Shown piece by piece: positions 1 through 15,770 of a stretch of 64,000 nt of DNA. Below the pieces are notes generated by a model that saw nothing but the letters and a program-made list of their open reading frames with translations, did no database searches and was not told the origin of the DNA. Position numbers and translations under genes: made by a program. The DNA comes from Syncephalastrum monosporum B8922. Lineage: Eukaryota; Mucoromycota; Mucoromycetes; Mucorales; Syncephalastraceae. The stretch covers positions 62,001 through 126,000 of the forward strand of contig JNEN01000902.1 of the NCBI GenBank assembly GCA_000697355.1, written 5' to 3'. Every line of letters starts with the position of its first letter. Within the stretch, counting starts at the first letter, position 1.

Positions 1-48
1 TGTAGACAAGGGAGCTTAAAAAGAGATGATTTACCACCGTGCATTTAG

Positions 49-192
49 ATCTTGCGAGCCAAACAGACCGACCAGCGGCGTCAGGCCCTCGATCGCTCGC
101 TTGCCACCGGTGCCGAATTTGAAACGTCTACTAAGGCACTAATGCTACGATACCAAATTCTCAAGAGCCGCATTGCTTTGAACGATAAATAA
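49..192 (+). CDS. C-terminal exon of an unidentified gene (5' part outside window)
   Basis: An open segment of 47 codons ends in TAA at 190-192 and begins directly after a splice-acceptor-like catttag ending at 48. The residues are rich in Lys, Arg, Gln, Leu and Ala and look helical, possibly coiled coil. An AATAAA overlaps the stop at 188-193 and could serve for polyadenylation. The family is not recognised. The phase-0 junction is assumed because the frame stays open only that way back to the acceptor. It could be a chance open segment. Confidence 0.4.
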   Translation: MLRAKQTDQRRQALDRSLATGAEFETSTKALMLRYQILKSRIALNDK

Positions 193-801
193 ACATGTGT
201 GTAGCCAAAGTAGTGGATTCAGAACAAAGGTGTCTTTGATGGGTATGTGTGTGTGTGTGTATAGATCAAAGCCTAGTCTTGTTTATCTTCTGATGTGGCA
301 AAAGTTACTCTTTGCCACCGCCTTGAATGCATGATGGCCCACCCTCCGTTCCCTTCCACTTTGATAGATAGGATCTGTATCACTGTGGCACTTCACTATG
401 TCAACGCTGGTAAGCGAAATATGTCAATGTCGAAGTACCATCCCTCCTTACGTGCCTTCCTAGAACAAGCTCGACAGAGAGAGATCGCTGACTCAGGTTA
501 GCGTAGACTTATAATTCTTTCTGATCCATCATATCCCATTTGCGACAACTTTGTGAAGTGCATCCATGGATGACCCTATTGCCTCGGCAACCATAAATGT
601 TACTTTGACTTGTAAGCTGGTGGTTATTTTTTTTTTCTTTTCGCGTCAAAATGGTCTACAGTAGTACTGTACATGTGCTAGCTTATGCCAGAATGACAAT
701 GCATGAAATGCGGCAGCGCCGAAAAGAAGCTCGTGTCACGCTAGGATAAGATCAAGCGCTAACCATTAGGGAAAAAATCCTTTTCCCTTCTAGCATTCTG
801 C
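193..801. other. Intergenic region upstream of COP1
   Basis: Holds a short (TG)n run near 246-260 and a T-tract near 626-637. A 68-codon open frame at 295-501 has no recognisable features. No gene is supported. Confidence 0.5.
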
Positions 802-1269
802 ATGTCACAGAACGATTCAGTTCCCAGTGAAGAAGAAGACCCACTCGACCCCTTTCTCTGCTCGTCCTCGACTACAAGTGACACCGCACCGATCGTTTCC
901 ACTTCGAATGAGGGGAAAGAGGCGCAACCGATGGCGGACCCGCTCGAATGGCTGCTGAGACAAGAGGAGCAGCCCTTTCAACGTAATGGCGATAGACTGC
1001 TTGTTCCATTCCCCTTGTTTTAATGAGATCCCAGTGACTAGACCAGGGGCCGGCGAGCCACAACAGCGCGAGACCAGCCATACAAAAGGTGAAGCGTCAT
1101 CGGCAGAGTCGAGTCGAGCCAAACCGAGCAACTCCAGCACGCGGCACCGTCCAAAATGGCTCCGCTTATCCTCGCTCCTGCGCGCCTTGAAAGGGACACC
1201 CACGCCTCGGTTACAAGACTCGGAAGAACATACCCAACAGCCATCATCATCATCATTATCATCATCACC

Positions 1270-1341
<72 letters not shown>

Positions 1342-3655
1342 AAATGATCACGAAGAGGACCCAGAAGGCTTACTATGGTAAGCACGGGCTGCATTGTATA
1401 TGTCTATGGCTGACAGTAAACCTGGGTCTTTGTTGTGCCTTGTAGTCCGATATGCCATGAGATATTCGAAGACGCCATTATCACCTCGTGCGGACATTCG
1501 TTCTGGTAAGATAAAGGTACTCACCCACTCACTCGATCTGTGGAGCTCATAGAAAGTCATACAGCCAACAATGCATCCACCTCACCCTGAAACGGACGCG
1601 GGACTGCCCCATTTGCAGGAAACCGCTATCCCAAGATGGCGCTTTTCCTGTTTTTCTTCCCAACTTCCAGCGTAAGCCACTCTTGACAACACTACAAACT
1701 CTTTGACCATACTCACACGTCCTTGCCCATCACAGTCAAAGAGACGACAGAGTGGTACAAACGGACGAAACAGCAACAGACACTTGTCAAAGCCAGAGTC
1801 AACCACAACATGAACGTCCACGACTTGGCTTCCTTCTTCTACAACCATCTGCGTAACCTACCCGCTGACAACGTTGAGCAAGGCCTACTGACCGCACTAG
1901 ACAAGATGGTCCATGAGGAAAAGTCGCAGGCGCTTTCCAAAAACCTGTTGTATGATGCATTCTTGCAAAAACTCAAACAGAACCAACAGGAGGTGATCCT
2001 TATCAAGAGCTACTGCTCATTTCGATGCTCACACGCTTTTTTTCATTTGAATAGAAAATCGAGAGACTCAAACAAGAGGCCAAGTTGATTGATGCAGAAA
2101 TAGCGAATACGCAGTCCCAACGACGCAGCATGTGCCAGGATAACGAAGACGCACTCTCGCACGTTATGCGCAGATCGATTCTCGGTAACGATCCCACGGC
2201 TACTCCCTCGACTTCCAAAGGTGTCAAGCGATCGCTCGATGGAGTACGTTCCTCGACCTGGATGACATTTTGCGTTCAACTGACAAATTTTCTCCTAATA
2301 TGTAGAACTACGTCAATGAGAGCAAACGACGACGTATCCTCAACCGTTTTGAGTATCTGCAGGACCAGTACTCGAAACAGATACAACGAGGTACATTGAG
2401 GATGACCAACGGTGTACATCTGGAACTCATGGTTGCATACATTAGGCATTGACTCTGCGTACACCGACCGTTTCACCTCAATGCTCTATCAAACCACACG
2501 ATTCGATACCTTTCGCGAGCTCGATACCATCTATTATACTGACATAAGCGAGGACATGGCCATTGTGTCCACCATGGACTTTGATCGAGACAGCGAGTAC
2601 TTTGCTCTCGGTGGTGTCACCAATGTAGTCAAGATATACGACTATTCACTGGTCGCCAATTCGGAGAATCCGGTCAATATTGTCCACTGTCCTGTCAAAC
2701 GTTTCCAGGTGGGGGCAAAAATAAGGTAAAAAAAAAAAAAGGCAGAGAAAAATGGGCTTATGCGGGTGCATGCGAATTTCTTCAAAACCTTCTTTTATTC
2801 TTGCTTAGCTGCCTCAACTTCAATTCGTATTTCAAAGCGCAGCTGATCACCTCGGACTATCATGGAGATATCAAACTATGGGATGTCGCAGCCGAACGTC
2901 CCGTACGACTCTATGACGAGCATCGCGAGCGGGCCTGGACAGTCGACTTTAGTACCGTCAATCCTGTTCGATTTGCATCCGGAGGTGATGATAAGATGGT
3001 CAGGGTATGGGATGCCAACGAGCGTTATTCCACGATCAATATTGCCCAGGATAGCAGCGTCTGCAGCGTTAAATTCTCGCCTGACTCCGAGTTTCACCTG
3101 GCCGTGGGTGGGGCGGGTAAGGTTCAGGACTGGAAGAAAAATCGCATGAAGTCTGCTCACTTTTCTTTCTTTGTCGCAATTTTTAGACCACAAGGTGTTA
3201 TGCTATGATATAAGAAAAGCATCCAAGCCGATCCTCACCTTTACTCAACACCGCAAATCCGTGTCCTATGTCAAATGGCTAAACTCCGACGAAATCATCT
3301 CAGCGTACGTCTATCCCCTTTCGCTGAAGGTTTTCGTATCACATATTGGTTGACACTATCTAATTTTCTTTCTCCTGTAGATCTACGGATAGCACCCTCA
3401 AACGATGGAGTATTCGAGATCAATCGATAAAAATGACATACAAGGGCCATACCAATGCAACCCACTTTGTGGGGCTCTCGGTGAATCAAGGAGACTGGAT
3501 CGCTATTGGCAGCGAGGATAACCAAGTCTATTCATACCACAAGGAGAGTGAGATACCTGTCGCCTCTTATGCATTCCCAAAGATGCGCATGGTAAGTACA
3601 CATAGCGTCATGGGGAAGATCACGAACTTGCAGACTGATTTTGCATGATTGTTCA

Positions 3656-3693
<38 letters not shown>

Positions 3694-3911
3694 CTGTGAC
3701 CCAGGACACTCAGGACGCACGCCATGACGAAGGATCACCTCAAGAACAGCAGCCGCAGACACAGATGCAGCAACAGCAGCAGGGACTTGCAACACGGGGC
3801 ATACGCAATACAGACCAGTTTGTATGCTCGACGTGTTGGAAAAAGGATTCAACGACATTGCTCGCGGCTAACAGCCGTGGAATGATCAAAGTGCTCAAGC
3901 TGGACGTGTAG
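802..3911 (+). CDS. COP1: COP1-type RING/coiled-coil/WD40 E3 ubiquitin ligase
   Basis: Predicted substrate-recognising E3 ubiquitin ligase. Twelve exons join in phase to 777 aa: 802-982, 1047-1377, 1446-1505, 1565-1671, 1736-1992, 2055-2243, 2306-2390, 2446-2725, 2809-3116, 3187-3304, 3381-3591, 3705-3911. Order: acidic and Ser-rich N-terminus, 23-Gln tract, C3HC4 RING from about residue 171 (CPICHEIF, CGHSFCQQC, CPICRK; the ring is formed only after splicing exons 2-4), a charged helical region with basic KRRR, then a seven-bladed WD40 domain. COP1 hallmarks are KISCLNF followed by SDYHGDIKLWD, DEHRERAWTVDFS, and the terminal CWKKDSTTLLAANSRG. Plants and vertebrates use COP1 to ubiquitinate transcription factors, often with DET1-DDB1-CUL4. 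The last acceptor is uncertain (3692, 3704 or 3713, all in frame). The start at 802 is the first ATG of the open frame. Confidence 0.93.
1271..1339 (+). repeat. CAA/CAG trinucleotide repeat encoding poly-Gln in COP1
   Basis: Thirteen CAA codons followed by ten CAG codons encode 23 glutamines between the Ser-rich N-terminus and the RING finger. It lies inside exon 2 and keeps frame. Length polymorphism between strains is likely. Confidence 0.95.
3657..3691 (+). repeat. A35 homopolymer in the last COP1 intron
   Basis: Thirty-five consecutive adenines sit just upstream of the acceptor candidates of intron 3592-3704, where a pyrimidine tract would normally lie. The frame after it also stays open, so a readthrough form would carry a poly-Lys insertion. 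Homopolymer length is vulnerable to assembly error. Confidence 0.9.
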
Positions 3912-4216
3912 CGATTCGGGCTGGCTAGCGGCAGCTCGCGCGGGCCAGGTGGTCCCTGCCTCTGATTGCATTTTACAAAGCCAACACGTATAGGATCATT
4001 ACCCACCCCACACATACAACCCACACAGAGATACCGATACAGGATGAACACCAAAAAAGGAAACATTGAAATTTCAACGAGGTTGTTATGCTCGGTTGAT
4101 GACTGATCTGCAGCGCATATTGCATATTCCACTCTCAACCAGGTGTATGTAACGGATCGAAATATATAGTAAATGTACAACAAGATGGAAGAAGAAAAAA
4201 GGAGGTGGGTGATGGA

Positions 4217-5095
4217 TTACCAGCCGCGGAAGGGCTCAAACCATGAAATAACAGTAGCGCTCGGCTTACGTTGATGGGAATGAGGGTGGTGTGAGGTGGA
4301 AGGGCGATGGGCATGCTGGTGGTGGTGTGGTCGGCGGCGGTGCATAACAGCCGGTGAAGTGTTTTGCCGGCGCTCCCAAGCAACATAGTATTTCAAACTC
4401 TCGGAGAGATCGGATGGTGCTCGGCGAGAGGGTATGCGTGGATGAATCTGGCGTTCAACTCTGAGAGGAGCTGATGAATATGTAGAGGAGGATGTAGGTT
4501 GTGGAGACGGAGGTTCCTGGTGTTGCTGCTGCTGCTGCTCCTGCTGCTGTAAAAGTGATGACAAAAGCGAGGGCCGCCGCAGCTGAGGTTTGGACGGCGG
4601 CATTTGTTTCCGAAACTCTTCTTCGGGTTCATCCGGTTCAAATGGCTGCTGGGCGTGCGCAATCGCATCTTCGTCCGCGAGAACTGTTTCGTCGTCATCG
4701 TCATCATAGTCATTTTCGTCCGGCGTCTTTGTTAAGAGCGTATCCGAGGAAAGAATGCTGTCGAACGAAGAAGGTGGTGAAGGCTCCTGCCGCCGCTGCT
4801 GTAGGTGCTGCTCCTGCTGAGCCTTTACTGGCTGCTGGGGGTACACCTGGCATGGGCCGTCTTCTTTTACGTTCTCTGACCACACGTGCCAGTCCATGGC
4901 CCCGCGCTCATTCTTTTTGCACAAATCCATTGCGACTGTGGGTGGGGGTGTGTTCGGACAGACCTGCCGCCGCGCCCATGTGTTGTGCGTGTCATACGCG
5001 GCTGTGAAACAGGTGTCGCAGCAGACATTTTCTGTGGTAAGGACGGTCGTGGTAGTAGAATGATGACGGGTCAGCGAAAGGGTCGGATGGTTCAT
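4217..5095 (-). CDS. Hypothetical protein, N-terminal Cys cluster, Gln/Ser/His-rich
   Basis: A single open exon of 292 codons, convergent with COP1. The N-terminal 85 residues carry six Cys (25, 26, 29, 46, 59, 82) and the string DWHVWSENV, suggesting a small metal-binding or disulfide fold. I could not assign it to a known zinc-finger family. The rest is low complexity: Gln runs encoded by CTG-rich minus-strand repeats, acidic runs (YDDDDDE), Ser/Pro stretches, and a His-rich C-terminus ending in WFEPFRGW. A short conserved-looking block (SDLSESLKYYVAWERRQ) precedes the His-rich tail. No introns are needed. Function unknown. Length, bounded low-complexity composition and the Cys block favour a real gene over chance. 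Confidence 0.65.
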   Translation of the reverse strand: MNHPTLSLTRHHSTTTTVLTTENVCCDTCFTAAYDTHNTWARRQVCPNTPPPTVAMDLCKKNERGAMDWHVWSENVKEDGPCQVYPQQPVKAQQEQHLQQRRQEPSPPSSFDSILSSDTLLTKTPDENDYDDDDDETVLADEDAIAHAQQPFEPDEPEEEFRKQMPPSKPQLRRPSLLSSLLQQQEQQQQQHQEPPSPQPTSSSTYSSAPLRVERQIHPRIPSRRAPSDLSESLKYYVAWERRQNTSPAVMHRRRPHHHQHAHRPSTSHHPHSHQRKPSATVISWFEPFRGW

Positions 5096-11086
<5,991 letters not shown>

Positions 11087-11122
11087 ACTCTCCTTACTAT
11101 GCGCGCGCACTTTTTTCGAGGG

Positions 11123-11154
11123 TATGATCCATTTTTTTGCGATCATATCAGGTA
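11123..11154 (+). promoter_or_regulatory. Hairpin and 5' splice donor upstream of the TPP aptamer
   Basis: TATGATC (11123-11129) is perfectly complementary to GATCATA (11141-11147), enclosing a T-rich loop. A consensus donor CAG|GTACGT follows at 11149-11157. CAGGTA (11149-11154) is the exact reverse complement of TACCTG in the P5 3' strand of the aptamer (11271-11276). The element lies in the presumed THI4 3' UTR and could be masked or exposed by ligand binding. That function is inference from the plant THIC and Neurospora NMT1 mechanisms. Confidence 0.6.
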
Positions 11155-11198
11155 CGTGTTGATTGCTATCGCTTGCTGAACGTTTGCAAGATGCAGTC

Positions 11199-11290
11199 GG
11201 CACTAGGGGTGCTTGGTTGACTTTGTGTCGCCAGGCTGAGATTGTACCCTCAACTACTTGATCAGGATAATACCTGCGAAAGGAAGTGCC
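11199..11290 (+). ncRNA. TPP riboswitch aptamer (THI element) in the THI4 3' region
   Basis: All core TPP-aptamer parts are present in order. P1: GGCACT (11199-11204) with AGTGCC (11285-11290). P2: GGGT (11207-11210) with ACCC (11246-11249). P3: GCTTGG (11211-11216) with CCAGGC (11231-11236). The conserved CTGAGA is at 11236-11241. P4/P5 carries TGATCAGGATAATACCTGCG, with P5 CAGG (11263-11266) pairing CCTG (11273-11276), followed by GAAAGGAAG. It is on the same strand as THI4, 113 bp after its stop and 345 bp before IST3. IST3 is a splicing factor with no thiamine link, so control of THI4 from the 3' UTR is the simplest reading. Confidence 0.93.
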
Positions 11291-11634
11291 ATTGTATTTT
11301 TCTCTAAATAACAGATTCTTTTTTTCTGCGCGTCTCTAAACATAACACACGGAGGTTTCTGGGGCAGGAGAGTAGTGGTGATTGGGGGACTGGGATACTG
11401 GGATGGTATGGGCTTCAGAAGAAGGGGCCGTGAACCGAAGAAGATCTTGTAAAATAAACTTGAAACTTTTGACACATTTTCATTGTTATATATTGTGATG
11501 CTATCTTACGTTTAAGCATCTGGGAGCATTACAGCTGTCATGGCCTAATTTCCACAGCGTCAAAATTAGCGGGTCGCCACAGCAAAATTCCCCATTCATT
11601 TTCTTAACCGCATACCCAGTACACACGGAGCAAA

Positions 11635-12456
11635 ATGAAGTAAGGTCTTCCCAGGTAATTCAAATGAAACGAGTTCGTAACCATCGATCGCAGCCGTGTC
11701 CGAGAAGTCCAACGAATAAATGAGCGCGAACTGTCAGCAGGAGGCGAATACTCGGACACAGCATCCTGGCATTACCAGTACCGAGATACTTCGTGGATCT
11801 ACGTTGGCAACATGCCTTTCAATCTGACAGAAGGCGACATTATCTGCATCTTCTCACAGCAAGTATCGATATGGAATCCATGCAACGCTCTGCTCACTGC
11901 AGCTGTCATGTAGATACGGCGAGATCTTCAACATTGAACTGATCCGCGACAAGTACGACGGCAAATCAAAAGGCTTTGCATTCTTACAGTACGAAGATCA
12001 GCGCAGTGCAGTCCTGGCTGTCGACAACTTGAACGGAAGCGATGTAAATGTGACTTATTACTGCGTAGACAAACCGGTTGACGCGTCATATTTTAGATTT
12101 TGGGCCGAACGATACGTGTGGATCATTCATATGGACCCAAACCACAGCGAAAAAAGGTCGGTGATGAATGGATCGAGGAGCCCTATATCCCAAAGAACAA
12201 TTGCGCACCACCCACAATCCAACAAGGTAGTGCCATCCGTGCAAAAGCATTTTGGAAGAGTAACTCACACCTGTCAACAGACGTGCCCGAGGAAACATCA
12301 GAACCAGAAGACAGCCTGCCGCCCGACTTTGACCCCGAAGACCCTATGGCAGCCTACTTTGCCAGCAAGGCCAAGGACCGGAAACGAAAGAAGGAAAAGA
12401 AGGATAAAAAGGAAAAGAAACACAAGAAGCACAAGTCTGATAAACGATCTCCATGA
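11635..12456 (+). CDS. IST3: IST3/RBMX2-type RNA-binding splicing factor
   Basis: Homologue of yeast Ist3/Snu17 and human RBMX2, a subunit of the RES complex of the activated spliceosome. Five exons (11635-11639, 11694-11858, 11914-12043, 12097-12226, 12281-12456) give 201 aa. The first exon contributes only five bases. The N-terminus matches the family pattern (NRVREVQRINERE). One RRM spans about residues 33-112, with RNP2 IYVGNM, RNP1 KGFAFLQY, and family blocks FNLTEGDIICIFSQYGEI and GRTIRVDHSYGPKP. The C-terminus is Lys-rich. Intron 11859-11913 begins with GC (CA|GCAAGT); only this junction restores the Q-Y-G-E-I frame. Intron 12227-12280 is 54 nt, open and in frame, so retention would add 18 residues. 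Confidence 0.93.
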
Positions 12457-12745
12457 TGAGAACACCTCCATTTGTACGTGTTGGATTGACAGGAGAGCCG
12501 TGAAAAGTGATGGTGGGGACGGTGGTAGGGAAGACGACATGATTTCATATATCTGACATGAATGTCAAGTCAGGAGCGCGCTGGATTGGCGCCTTGGCGA
12601 CACAAAAAGAATCATTCATGCGTCATGGCCTCGAAATGTCGGGGGTCTCGCTCAATGCAATATGGCAGACTTTCCCCCTGCCCTACCTAGACTTCTTTGT
12701 TTATTTTATTCGTTTCCTCATTCTCCACTGAACTACCCAACTACT

Positions 12746-14316
12746 ATGGCTGCTGCAGACCAGAAAGAGCTCCAAGACGCCGTCCATCAGCAGATGAAAG
12801 GCGCCGTCACCGTCATAGGTAAAGACCACTTGAGAATGGCACGGCATGAAATTGAGGTTTTTCCATATTACTAGTGTTTGGTGCATCTGGCGACCTGGCA
12901 GGCAAAAAGACGTATCCTGCCTTATATAACCTCTATAGAACCGGATTCATGCCCAAAGATACGCACATTATCGGCTATGCGCGCTCACACCTCGACCACG
13001 ACGAGTACATCCGTCGCATCACGGCACACATCAAGAACAAAGATAAACAAGACGAATTCATCCAAATGACGGATTATGTGTCGGGCAAATACGACGAAGA
13101 TGAATCCTTCCAGAAACTCAACAAGCACATTGAAGAGCTTGAGGAGAAGCGCGGCCTCAAACCCGGTCAAAAGAACCGTATCTTTTATATGGCCTTGCCG
13201 CCCTCCGTGTTTGAGCCCGTCGCCGAAGGGCTGCGCAAGTTTGTCTATGGCCGCAAAGAAGATGGCCACTCGCGGATCGTGATCGAAAAGCCTTTTGGCA
13301 AGGATTCAGAGAGCTGCACTGAGTTGCTCAGCAACATCAAGAAACTGTTTGCCGAGGACGAGGTGTACCGCATTGACCATTACCTCGGCAAGGAAATGGT
13401 CAAGAACATCATGACCTTACGGTTTGCCAACATGTTCTTGAAGCCCATGTGGTGCTCTGAAAGCATCGATAATGTTCAGATCACGCTCAAGGAACCGTTC
13501 GGTACAGAAGGCCGCGGTGGTTACTTTGATGAATACAACATTATCCGCGACGTGATGCAGAACCATTTGCTGCAGGTCCTGTCGCTGATTGCGATGGAGA
13601 AGCCCAAGGGCAGCGACCCCGAGTCAATCCGTGATGCAAAGGTCGAGCTTCTTCGATGCGTGCAGCCCATCAAACTCCATGATACGCTGCTGGGTCAGTA
13701 TGTGGCTGCCAACGGCAAACCCGGATATAAGGACGACGACACGGTGCCAAAGGACAGTATCTGCCCGACGTTCGCGGCTATGGTGCTCTTTATCAACAAC
13801 AAGCGATGGAAGGACGTGCCGTTCATAATGAAGGCCGGCAAGGCGCTCGATAATTCCAAGGTCGAGGTGCGCATCCAGTTCAAGGATATGCCATCGGGTC
13901 TCTACGAGGAAGCGGTGCGCAACGAGCTCGTCATCCGCATCCAGCCTGACGAGGCCATGTACTTCAAATTCAACTCCAAGAACCCCGGTCTCTCCAAGCG
14001 GGTCATCACAACCGACCTGGACTTGACGTACAAGGACCGCTACAAAGACATGCGCATCCCAGACGCGTATGAGACCCTCATCCTCGACGTGCTCCGGAGC
14101 GACCACGCCAACTTTGTCCGTGACGACGAGTTGGATGCAGCATGGAAGATATTCACGCCGTTGCTGCATCAGATTGACCGTGATCACATTCGGCCGCACG
14201 CGTACCCGTATGGCTCGCGTGGTCCCGAGGATCTGGATTCGTTTTGTAAGCGATACGGTGTCCAGCGTAAAGGAGATGTACCGTATGAGTGGCCTGTGCA
14301 GAGTCTCGCGAAATAA
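12746..14316 (+). CDS. ZWF1: Glucose-6-phosphate 1-dehydrogenase
   Basis: First enzyme of the oxidative pentose phosphate pathway, making NADPH and 6-phosphogluconolactone in the cytosol. Two exons (12746-12818 and 12875-14316) give 504 aa, the normal eukaryotic length. The intron splits the nucleotide-binding motif: VFGASGDLAGKKTYPAL starts at residue 25. Other hallmarks are IEKPFGKD, the substrate-binding and catalytic RIDHYLGKEMV, FANMFLKPMW, FGTEGRGGYFDEYNIIRD, and KAGKALD. The C-terminus ends in EWPVQSLAK. The start ATG follows a pyrimidine-rich leader. Downstream on the same strand, only 157 bp away, begins the PIP-box protein gene. Assignment is secure. Confidence 0.97.
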
Positions 14317-14426
14317 ATTGAGTGCGCGTTCGAAAGTCCGCGCGTCTGTCGCGTAAAAAAAAAAAATGGGAAAAAAAATAAGACAGAGAACGGTTAAATT
14401 AGGGATCTTTTGCCCTTTGGCTGCCG

Positions 14427-14430
<4 letters not shown>

Positions 14431-14465
<35 letters not shown>
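14431..14465 (+). repeat. (AC)17 microsatellite
   Basis: Seventeen AC units immediately upstream of the ATG at 14474, in the short space between ZWF1 and the next gene. It lies in the presumed promoter or 5' UTR of the PIP-box gene. Confidence 0.95.
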
Positions 14466-14469
<4 letters not shown>

Positions 14470-14473
14470 CGGG

Positions 14474-15277
14474 ATGGCGAGCCTCAAAGCATTTGGTTTC
14501 AAGACACAAGCCAAACGCTTTGTCGAGGACAAGGGCAAGGACGATCTCAAGAAACAAGCCACGCCTGTGCCTGTCTCTGTGTCTGTGTCTGTGCCTCCCT
14601 CTCCCTCTTCCATACCATCCCACATTAACGATACCACCCCATCCCCCACGCAATCTCCCTCCCTCCATTCACCCTCGCCCGCATCACCCTCTCGTCCTCC
14701 GTCCCACCAAAGCAAGGCCAAAGCACACAAGAAACAACGCCAGGGCCCACTCGACGGCTACTTTAACAAATGTGGTCAACGACGGAAAGCGGAAGAGGCC
14801 ATCGAGGCGTCCGATACCAAAAAGTCACGGCCAACCTACGACTTGGCAGAAGCCTTTCAAAAGTCCCTGACGGTGCGCACCACTACCATAAACTATCCAG
14901 TGCCTCAAACTAACTCTACTCCTCCTCTTCCTCTTCCTTTTCTGTTTCCTACCACTACCACTACAACTACGACTACTATCACAACTACTACTACTGCTGC
15001 TACTACTGCTACTACTACACCTACTTCTGCTTTTTGTCCTGCTATCACTCCTGCCTTGTTCATCACAAAGGAATCCGCACCCCCTGTCCATAGCCCACAA
15101 CAACAAGAAGACACCTTGCAAGCCGACCATGATAAAGATGAAGAACAAGAACAAGAAGAGGGAGATCTGGCGCGTGAGACGCGTAATGTCAAGTCCTTGG
15201 CGGAATCCATGGCATGGTACGATACCATCATGCAGGAGTTCGCGCCTTTATCATCACCACCGACTGCCTGTACCTAA
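14474..15277 (+). CDS. Unknown protein with a consensus PCNA-interacting (PIP) box
   Basis: A single exon of 267 codons. I chose the ATG at 14474, after the (AC)n tract, because the in-frame upstream ATG at 14366 would put the dinucleotide repeat into the protein as a Thr-His run. The N-terminal MASLKAFGFKTQAKRF is followed by a Pro/Ser-rich segment. Around residues 85-95 a basic stretch (KAKAHKKQRQ) runs into QGPLDGYF, which fits the PIP-box consensus Q-x-x-h-x-x-aromatic-aromatic exactly. A second half has a poly-Thr tract (ACT/ACA repeats near 14950-15020) and an acidic C-terminus with SLAESMAWYDTIMQEFAPL. No enzymatic domain is recognised. Replication or repair linkage through PCNA is an inference from the short motif. 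Confidence 0.7.
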   Translation: MASLKAFGFKTQAKRFVEDKGKDDLKKQATPVPVSVSVSVPPSPSSIPSHINDTTPSPTQSPSLHSPSPASPSRPPSHQSKAKAHKKQRQGPLDGYFNKCGQRRKAEEAIEASDTKKSRPTYDLAEAFQKSLTVRTTTINYPVPQTNSTPPLPLPFLFPTTTTTTTTTITTTTTAATTATTTPTSAFCPAITPALFITKESAPPVHSPQQQEDTLQADHDKDEEQEQEEGDLARETRNVKSLAESMAWYDTIMQEFAPLSSPPTACT

Positions 15278-15770
15278 TCAAAGAATCCTCTCGCATGGTT
15301 TCCAATAAAGAGATCTCGCTTTATATATACAGTATATATGGGTATGTATACTCACATCTCTTCGTCGCAGCACAAGTGATGTGCTTGATGCGCATAGTTG
15401 CTATCCATCTCACTGAGCCCTTTGTCGATCTCTCTTTGTCACCCACCGATGTGTCACTGGATGACGGGGGGCTCTTCAGCTGCCGATGCATGGCAATTGT
15501 TTCTGTAAAATGGATTACCCTCCAACCGAATGAGCTTGGATAGCCAAGCGATCCCATATCAAAATAAAAAGATGACGATTCACTACCCCTTTCTCTCTTT
15601 GTGTCTTTCATGTTTTATATATGGGCCCTCATGAGCCGCAAACAAGCGTGAGCTAGACCCAGAAGTACACATACAGGATATACACGTGACACAGACCATG
15701 CAGACAAGGTCAATGAGTCGTGAAATGCCAAAGAAAAATTTTTAGTGTAATTTTTTTTCCCGCTTCTTGC
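15278..15770. other. Short convergent intergenic region
   Basis: Separates two tail-to-tail genes. Contains only AT-rich stretches (TATATATAC near 15321-15335) that may act in polyadenylation. No gene seen. Confidence 0.5.

Noticed and set aside
13624..14730. Long open frame antisense to ZWF1
   Set aside because: Covers the conserved ZWF1 coding strand and the AC repeat; explained by codon bias.
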